Origin: Margaritispora aquatica
Lineage: Eukaryota > Ascomycota > Leotiomycetes > Helotiales > Discinellaceae
DNA: 64,000 nt
Assembly (NCBI GenBank): GCA_007644065.1
Contig: VJWN01000008.1
Location: 870,411-934,410, forward strand
Reading direction: 5' to 3'
Made by a program: the position numbers and the translations under genes. The stretch's first letter is position 1. Every line of letters starts with the position of its first letter. The notes under the pieces are model-generated. The model did not search any database and was not told where the DNA came from. It saw nothing but the letters and a program-made list of their open reading frames with translations. Below, piece by piece: positions 57,193 to 64,000 of the stretch.

Positions 57193-58532
57193 ATGTCATT
57201 GACATTCTCTACTTTTTCCCGTTGTCGACCTTGCATTATCCGGTCACTCGTATTCAAGCGCCATGAGACCACCACATCATCATTGAAGGCAACACCTCCG
57301 TTATACCCGACACCCTCATCAACATCTACAAAATCACCTCAACCAGCCTTCTCAACCCCTACAGAATGCCTGGGGGCTTCTCTACGTGAAACACTTCAAG
57401 CTCGTCCAGCAGGTGTTACCAACTCAGTTCTAGATCCCACACCTTCGCACCTCCTGAATCTCCTTCTGGCAGATTTACTCCCTGCTTCATGTCACGCCTC
57501 TCCAGTGAACTTTTTCGCTTCAGCATCTGATCAGGCGAATATTTCAGAAGATTTGATTTTACATCAACCACTTCCGCAGGGATATCATCTTGCATATTTC
57601 CCTCCAGCGGTCCCAGGCAGTCAGCTTCTTGAAGATGGCACGGATACCTTGCATTTCCCTGGTCCACCTTTCGTCCGCCGTCTTTGGGCTGGAGGCTCGG
57701 TCACCTTCCATCCCAAGAAAGAGCTTGAGCTTGTTAGTATGAAGAGCAGTATTTGTACGGAGATTATCAAAGATGTCACCGTCAAAGGCACTGAAGGGAA
57801 TGAGAAGGTGTTCGTTCAAATCCAGCGCTTGTTAAGTGGAAGCGAGCGATTGGGATCTGAGAGCGAAACCCAGGAGTTCAGTGAAAGTCTTCACTGTAAT
57901 CCTCGCGGCAATGAAGTGGCTATCACGTCTGTATCTGAGACAAGAAACCTGGTGTTTCTGAGAGAGAAGTCTCGCGAGCAGGCAGCCCTTGATGCGACGA
58001 CGAAAGGCAAAGTTCTGAAGCGTAAGACTTGTGTTCAAATGTATGACGTTAGCTAACATTTCTCGCAGCTCACCTAGTACCTGATTGGAGTGTGCGGTTG
58101 ACACCAACGCCAGACGTACTATTTCGCTGGTCTGCACTTACTTATAATGCTCACCGGATACATCTCGATCCCCAATACTGCCGCGAGGTAGAAGGACACC
58201 GCAACATGCTTGTTCACGGACCTTTATCATTAGTCCTTATGCTTTCATCATTGAAGTCTCAGCTTCAACCGAGAGAGATGATCATGCAATTTGAGTACCG
58301 GAATTTGGCACCTCTGTATGTGAACGAGGAAATGAGAATCTGCATCAAACTTCGAGAGGGGACGCCAGCCAAGAACGAGACTCGTGAGCCCGTAAAAGAC
58401 TCAACAGGTGCAAGTGTGACGATAGCTCCGACAAAATTACGTGTCTTTGACGTATGGATCGAAGGAAGTGAAGGAGGGTACGCTGTGAAGGGGGTGGCTA
58501 AGCTTGGTCAGCAGATCGTGGATTCTACATGA
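57193..58532 (+). CDS. HTD2: Mitochondrial 3-hydroxyacyl-thioester dehydratase, HTD2 type
   Basis: Two exons, 57193-58021 and 58069-58532 (47-bp intron, GTAAGA donor, CTCGCAG acceptor), give 430 residues. Htd2 dehydrates 3-hydroxyacyl-ACP in mitochondrial type II fatty acid synthesis, which feeds lipoate production. Residues 1-30 are Arg/Ser-rich and resemble a presequence. The first hotdog half has LPQGYHLAYFPPA and FVRRLWAGGSVTFH. The second has DVLFRWSALTYNAHRIHLD with the catalytic His/Asp, then EGHRNMLVHGPLSL and FEYRNLAPLYVNEEM. Double-hotdog order and length fit fungal Htd2. It follows PHA2 in the same direction after 299 bp, which need not imply co-regulation. Confidence 0.9.
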
Positions 58533-59989
58533 GGATTAATTAAATGGCACTTGAGAGATTCCATACAACTGAATCAGGAGAGGGTGAAAATGCTGAATTC
58601 AGAATATCAGGACAGACCAAAAGGTCCAGAAAAAGGAAGTCTGCGGAATCACTAGACGCTGTGTTGGCAATTTGTTCAAATAGCGTACATATAAGAAGCT
58701 AATGCTCTGGAAGACTGATCATTGATTTTCTAGCAAAGTTGATAAGTTCATCTTCGTCGAGGACAACATTTCACAACCAGAGCGGGATATCTTTGGACTG
58801 CCCAAGTACCTCAAAACTATAGGGCGCTTAGTATCTGCCTAAAAACCAATCTGTTTTCTCAATGTGTAAAAAGTTGGTGATGTCTACTTTACTCCTCGAA
58901 TTCTTCAATCGACGAAGATAAACTGCACCAATCTCACAGTAATGTTATCAATGACACCAGATATGTAAGGCAAGACCGGCTACGTTCATTTTCATCCAAA
59001 GCCAATACCTAATAGATGTATAAATATTCAAGTTATTGCTTGAAGTACCTGGTACAGATCCTTAAACTCTGTATCCTCCCAATTCGCGTGGTTTTGGGGC
59101 AAATTTCCATAGGGTTATTCCTACAATCTATCTAGCTATACTTCCATCTTCGACGGTGATGGATTTTGACAGTCTCGATACGTAGCTTATAAAATATACT
59201 TTTGCAGAAGTCAGCACAAATGTATATTTTTGAAGTGTTATAGTGCGCCATCTAATCACCTGTAATTTTATCAGAATACATACTCTTCTTTATAACTTTA
59301 AATAGTATGATAAATTATAAGGATTCGTTGGAGCCTCTTCACCTTGCTTGCATTTAGTCCAGAAACAGGTCAAATCCTTCATTGCTCAGTAATTAACATG
59401 GGAGATGGCTTTCTACATTCTGTGTGGTGAGCTGGACAGCACATGTCGATCAACTAAACGCATACCTCATTTGGGCTGGCATTTTGGTTCGTTTTTGTAG
59501 TCAGTATGGTTTAAATATCAATGCAAAAGAATAGATGAGGATGGCACTTCTTATATTGGCTATGTTATGATTCTTGGGACCCAAACCAAAACCTTGAAGT
59601 GACTATTTCCTTGGCAAAAGTACAGTACAACAAGCAATGTTTGTAGTAAAGCAGTTCGGTTCTTTCCTATAGCATGCCCTACCCACTCTCCTTTTAGGCT
59701 CTACCAAAGGTTGTAAAACTCACTGACTTGCTTATCCTATAAAAGTATTAGTGTTTGCGGCATGGAAGTTGAATGTGGATGATTCACCTTGAAGCAAGGT
59801 GTCTTCAACTCAATTAACCGTCATGACGGACTGACCGAGAGGGCTAGGGCGGGATACTGCTCCCTTTGGCTTAGCAGGCTCACTTGCGGCTTGTCGCATC
59901 TGCTGCACGGCTCGAGGGCGAGGTGACAGATTCTGACTTGACGGGATCACTGGAGTTGATGCCTCGCCCAATGCGAGGTTATCAAACTG
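58533..59989. other. Convergent intergenic stretch, AT-rich
   Basis: 1.46 kb between the 3' ends of HTD2 and the eRF1 gene. No gene is supported. TATAAATATT-type words are frequent at about 59015-59320. The downstream part includes the eRF1 3' UTR. Confidence 0.5.
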
Positions 59990-61536
59990 TCAATCTAAAG
60001 AGTGTTAGATTCATAAAATCCAGCGAGAATGAAGCAGCATACCATCGTAATATTCATCATCGTCATCAACTTCCTGAAGTTGCTCAAAATTCACCTTGTA
60101 TCTGAGAAGGCCTCCAATACCACCAAAGCCCTTGACGAACTGGTTACCCTCAGATGACCGGTCAGAGACGAATTCGAGGTTAGTTCCAAAGTCTTTGTAC
60201 TTCTCGGCAATCCACTCAAGGAAGGACTCGTTCTGAACGACTTCCATTTCCTGGCCAGTTTCCTTGTCCATGAATTGTTCACGGTTGGTGGCTTCGCTTT
60301 GCTTAGTGGTGTGGAGAATGATTTGAGATCCGTTGACATCCTTCAACACCCATCGATTTATTTCAAGATTTTCGAAGACAATCAGTGTCTCGACGGCTCC
60401 AAGCTCAAGAGCCTTCAGGGTGTCCTCTACACCATAACAGATGCGGCCAGAATCCTGAGATATTTCCTCGAAGTACTTTCCAATAAGCTTCTTCTCTTGA
60501 ATGAACTTGACGTTGCTGAGTGTTTCGGCTGAGAGTTCGATGGCTTGGTTGAAACCGTTCTCACCACCATAAGAAACATCAACAACTTTGATGACCTTAG
60601 TTTGAAGACGATTATCAAACAGATCTGACTGGTTGAGATCGTTCTTGAAATCAGCTGAACCAGCGAGGATGATACCAGCAACATTAACTTTGTCAGCGGT
60701 AATGAAATTCTGAACAGCTAACTCGGCAACCTTCCTGACGTAGTTATGACGCTTCTCTTCTCTAAGACGAGCAAAACGAAGAGCAGATTGTCCACCACGA
60801 CCGTGTTTCTTTGGCAAATCAACCGAGAATTTGTGAACGACGTCTCTCGTGTTTCCGCTCAAAGTTCCAAACAGAGCTCCGTTACCATCCATGATGATAA
60901 ATCCAAATTTCTGATCCGACTCCAACAATTCGGCAAGAGCTTCAGTGTGGAATTTATTGTCACAGAGGTACAGCGATGTGTTGATGGGTTTGAAAGGCTC
61001 GAAATCGATGTTGACCCTTCTTTCCTTGCCCTCAGATGTCAAGATTTCACCACAGTAAACGACCAAGCCATTTGGAGGAACCTTGTTGTAGAGTTTCAAC
61101 CGTTGTTGGGTAGATGTAATTGCAGATAGTACGGATTGACGATTGACTCGAGACTTGATGTTGGACGCTGTACCCTGGGATTCTTAGTACATTTACTTTA
61201 AAGGAGGTTAAAGGAGAATTCGCACATATTCTTCTGCCAACATCTTTGCTGCTCGGGAAACCTGATCCTTTGGGGCTGCACAATTCCGTCAGAATACGAA
61301 CGATTTACCCCGCAGAGGCACCAAAACTCACGGATAATGAGCGAGATCATGGATGTTCCATTTCCTCTGGCAGCTTCCAAGCGTTTAATGAGCTTCTTGA
61401 CCTTCCAGATCTCAATGCTGGGACATATTAGCAAGATGTCAAGGAGACAGATCATGACCGTCATGGCACAGGCAAGTCGCAGATGGGTGGGCTATTACTT
61501 CTTTTCGGCTTCGTTGGCCGCCTGCTGTTCCGACAT
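59990..61536 (-). CDS. SUP45: Eukaryotic translation release factor eRF1
   Basis: Five exons, 61536-61499, 61417-61332, 61275-61226, 61174-60043 and 59994-59990, give 436 residues. eRF1 reads all three stop codons in the ribosomal A site and triggers peptide release with eRF3. All signature motifs are intact: NIKS at 63-66, YLCDNKF (the YxCxxxF motif) at 127-133 and GGQ at 185-187 within [21 protein letters not shown]. The C-terminal eRF3-binding domain ends in the acidic tail [12 protein letters not shown]. The last two residues and the stop come partly from a 5-base coding exon; reading through the donor instead would add an unconserved tail. The first four exons are short, as in many fungal housekeeping genes. 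Confidence 0.96.
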
Positions 61537-62072
61537 GGTGGCGGTTTCTGACCTGCAAGTATCGGTGTCGTGAATAGTTTACGTCGACAGAAGCTGGACA
61601 CCGTTGTGAAGGGAAGACGCCGAGTTTAACGATTTTTTGTTTTAGGTGTGTAGTGAATAGTCACATGACTATTGAATATTTAGTGCTCAAAGCCAAGGTG
61701 AGCTGGCTACATCATGAGTGGATGCTCACCAACTGGCTGATTCAGATGTGGTCATACTACGAATGGATTCATTAGATCTGTCCTCTTGACTCACATAATC
61801 TGGTTTCAAGAGTCACTTGAGTCATGAATGACAATGAGAGGGCTTCAGAAACTTTGCGAAGCACAGCCCCTGAAATGAGACTCATTTTGATCAGCTCCCA
61901 AGCGGAAAGAGAACTTGACATCGCCTCGTTATGGTAGAATTTACATTCATTTCACTTCATTGCGCAGGTATGCAAAACTCAATTTTGAAGTATGAGCCAT
62001 GAACGGTCTCTTTGTCGGTCTACTTATGCCCATATGAGAGGCGACAACCTCGATCCGCCTTAACCCATAGAT
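61537..62072. other. Intergenic stretch upstream of eRF1
   Basis: No gene. It holds the eRF1 promoter and the 3' flank of the SMP-30-like gene. GAGTCA/TGACTC words recur at about 61795-61825. Confidence 0.5.
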
Positions 62073-63304
62073 TCAACCCTTTCTCTGTTTTGTAGGTACT
62101 GTTGAGTTAAAACCAACTCCACCCAACTTAGCCAGATAGAGATTCCTCTCGTTCAGAATATAAATCTCTCCTTTCTCACTCAAGGCGAAGTTTGCAGCTC
62201 CTCCTTCGATCGCAATTTTGCCCATTAAAAGTCCCTTCGAGTTCCACACGTTGACCCCATCTCCACAACCAGCATACACGTTCCCCGCAGCATCAGTTTT
62301 AATGCCATCCGGGATGCCAACTCCAGGCATAGCAAATGTGCGCCTGTTTGCCAGTATTGGACCAGGACCCTCGCTAATCACATCGTAAGCGTAGATTGTA
62401 CTTGAAATGTTTGGATAAGCGTTGGTGATGTAGGCCGTCTTCTCGTCTGGAGAGAACCCGATTCCGTTGGGTACATTAAGTCCATCTGCTACGACACGAA
62501 TATCGGTGGACCCAGGCATCCAGCGATAAATTTGCGGGGGGAGTTTTGGTAATGGCCGGATATTTTGCACATATCCAAATTGTGGGTCAGTGAACCAAAT
62601 AGCGCCGTCTTTGGTGAAAACAACATCGTTAGGCGAATTAAAAAAGGTACCATAATAGTTGTTGATCAAATTTCTTGCCTGATATGGAGCTGTGGACGAA
62701 ACTTCCAGCAAGCCTCCAGGACTAGCAAGATCTCCTTGTGCACAGAAGATCAAAGTCCCGTTCTTCCCTTTGGTACCACCATTGGCTAGATGGATCACAG
62801 CACCTGTAGGATTGATGATCTCAGCCGACCACTCTTGCGTGATTAGGTCTTTTGTCACCCGAGAGATAGTCACAGTCCTGTTATTGGTGGTGGGAGAGTT
62901 AATTCCTTCGTAGTCGAACTGGTTTGAAGTTACGAACAGCACGGGAGGATCACTGTTTGCGAGAATTGCTGCTTCATGGAATTGTAAAAAGCTAGCATTT
63001 GAGGAAGTAAATATCAGAGAGATTGTGGGTGCTTCTCCCAGTAAAGAAAAGAATTAATCATCGTAAACTTGGAATTGAGGTAGAGTTGCGGAGGTGTTGG
63101 TGAAAGCTGAGAAGGAGGTAATATCAGCTATTGTATTGGGTGTAAAACGCTATCATGTGGTTAATTTTTGACATATTTTAAATACTGATTATGGCATCTA
63201 GGAATTTCTGAGGCGATACAAGTACTTACAATGATATTGTCGCAAAACCCAACAACGAGAAATAGATTGGCAAGAGTCACACTTCGCTTAAATAAAGATA
63301 TCAT
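62073..63304 (-). pseudogene. Broken secreted SMP-30/gluconolactonase-like gene
   Basis: An intact-looking first exon (63304-63230) encodes a 25-residue signal peptide (ANLFLVVGFC) and ends at a perfect GTAAGT donor. The body (63127-62073) encodes a six-bladed propeller of the SMP-30/gluconolactonase/LRE type: LFVTSNQFDYEG, NGTLIFCAQGD, FNSPNDVVFTKDGAIWFTDPQFGY, VADGLNVPNGIGFSPDEKTAYITN and GIPDGIKTDAAGNVYAGCGDGVNVW. Two defects are seen. The intron joins in phase 0, while the body needs phase 1. An in-frame TAA at 63056-63054 interrupts the conserved stretch QFQVYDD-stop-FFSLLGEAP. No in-frame ATG follows until deep in the propeller. Intact homologues act as lactonases on sugar-derived lactones. 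Either this is a recent pseudogene or the sequence has errors here; the body itself is undamaged. Confidence 0.65.
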
Positions 63305-64000
63305 GACTGTGAGAAATATGAACTTCGGGCAGAAGTTTGAAAAGAAAAGTAGTCTCCCAAGTGTTGATGGTGCGAACAAGTTTTATCATTCAGTTCCTGT
63401 CTGCACAGCTCTGAATTATGCTTTGACTAAGTGGGACATTGATCGTAGATCACAGGTAAAGTGACATTGATGCCAAGCCAGAAAGTATGAGTTCCATGAG
63501 CGTGTTAATTGCAGCAGCATCATAGCGACCAGTACCGAGAACGAATGCCTATATGTGAAATCTAAACGTTTGATGAAGGACCAAACAGTGGACAAACGTA
63601 GTCTGGACAAGTAGTTTTTGTAGTGGCATTAAAGACAAGCAGGTTACTTTGACCTGTAAGTCAATGCATCTACTTGGCAACCTTCCACTTCTTTCAGGTA
63701 TAAACAACATTCTCAAAGTGTCACAATCTTTCACACATTGAAATGAAGATAAGTATCTATAGGTATAGAGATTACAGTTATTTCGGGCAGTTCTACCATG
63801 TTTCGTTCCCATTTCTGAACCATTAGCCCCGACGAAAGTAAGTGTGTATCAACCTCGATTGCTATTACACATGGCCAAGAATTGCCAAGCGAGATTCTGT
63901 CAGTGGATGTCACTTAATGTGGATGCTTTGCATATAAAAAATCATCAGGCCCGACCTCGGGTTTTGAGGGATCTACTTGATGCATCCCGCCGCATTTCAT
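63305..64000. other. Right edge, no gene seen
   Basis: Short overlapping frames on both strands without motifs. It contains the former promoter of the SMP-30-like gene. Confidence 0.45.

Noticed and set aside
1..64000. CRISPR array, rRNA gene, intact transposon or biosynthetic cluster
   Set aside because: No regularly spaced repeats, no rRNA-like block, no transposase or reverse transcriptase motifs, and no PKS/NRPS/terpene core gene were seen.

Overview
The window is nuclear DNA of a filamentous ascomycete (Pezizomycotina). Genes are interrupted by short introns of about 50-135 bp with GTAAGT/GTATGT-type donors and CTAAC-like branch sites. Spacing is loose, gene content is typical of Pezizomycotina (Atg15 lipase, DUF6536 membrane protein, PITH-thioredoxin, Hce2/Ecp2 effector), and relics carry stop codons of the RIP (repeat-induced point mutation) kind. 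A helotialean/leotiomycete fungus is my best guess, but this rests on general protein resemblance. All gene models were spliced by hand and checked for frame and length.

Layout. 1-4975 has no intact gene but holds a RIP-damaged relic of the condensin subunit Brn1/CAP-H (945-1621). 4976-12314 is metabolic: a DapA-type aldolase (-), a Gfo/Idh/MocA oxidoreductase (+), a glutathione peroxidase (-) with a likely mitochondrial presequence, and a Tda3-like FAD oxidoreductase (+). 12315-19412 is gene-poor and AT-rich, with an Hce2/Ecp2-type secreted protein (15464-14892, -) and a relic of a CmcJ/AsaB-type hydroxylase (about 16552-16788). 19413-30408 is a housekeeping block: VPS9-domain Rab GEF (-), Atg15 (+), enoyl-CoA hydratase (-), Rer1 (+), Paf1 (+).

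31416-38641 holds two divergent cell-surface genes: a 1415-residue Ser/Thr-rich repeat protein with signal peptide and GPI-like tail (-), and a single-pass pepsin-fold protein lacking its first catalytic Asp (+). 38991-41159 encodes an orphan zinc-ribbon/coiled-coil protein (-). A thioredoxin-PITH gene follows (42691-43628, +) whose first intron has no AG acceptor, then a PH-like/LRR protein (45245-49001, +), a DUF6536 multi-spanning protein (53091-50340, -), a small orphan (+), a GGCT-fold protein (+), prephenate dehydratase (+), a mitochondrial HTD2-type dehydratase (+), eRF1 (-) and a broken secreted SMP-30/gluconolactonase-like gene (-).

How they fit together: most genes act independently (translation termination, transcription elongation, Golgi-ER retrieval, endosomal Rab activation, autophagic lipolysis, mitochondrial beta-oxidation and type II fatty acid synthesis, phenylalanine synthesis, peroxide detoxification). 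I see no secondary-metabolite cluster, tRNA or rRNA gene, CRISPR array or intact transposon. The most unusual material is the set of relics, the divergent surface-protein pair, and the TAAGGTA-type repeats and palindrome in promoters.
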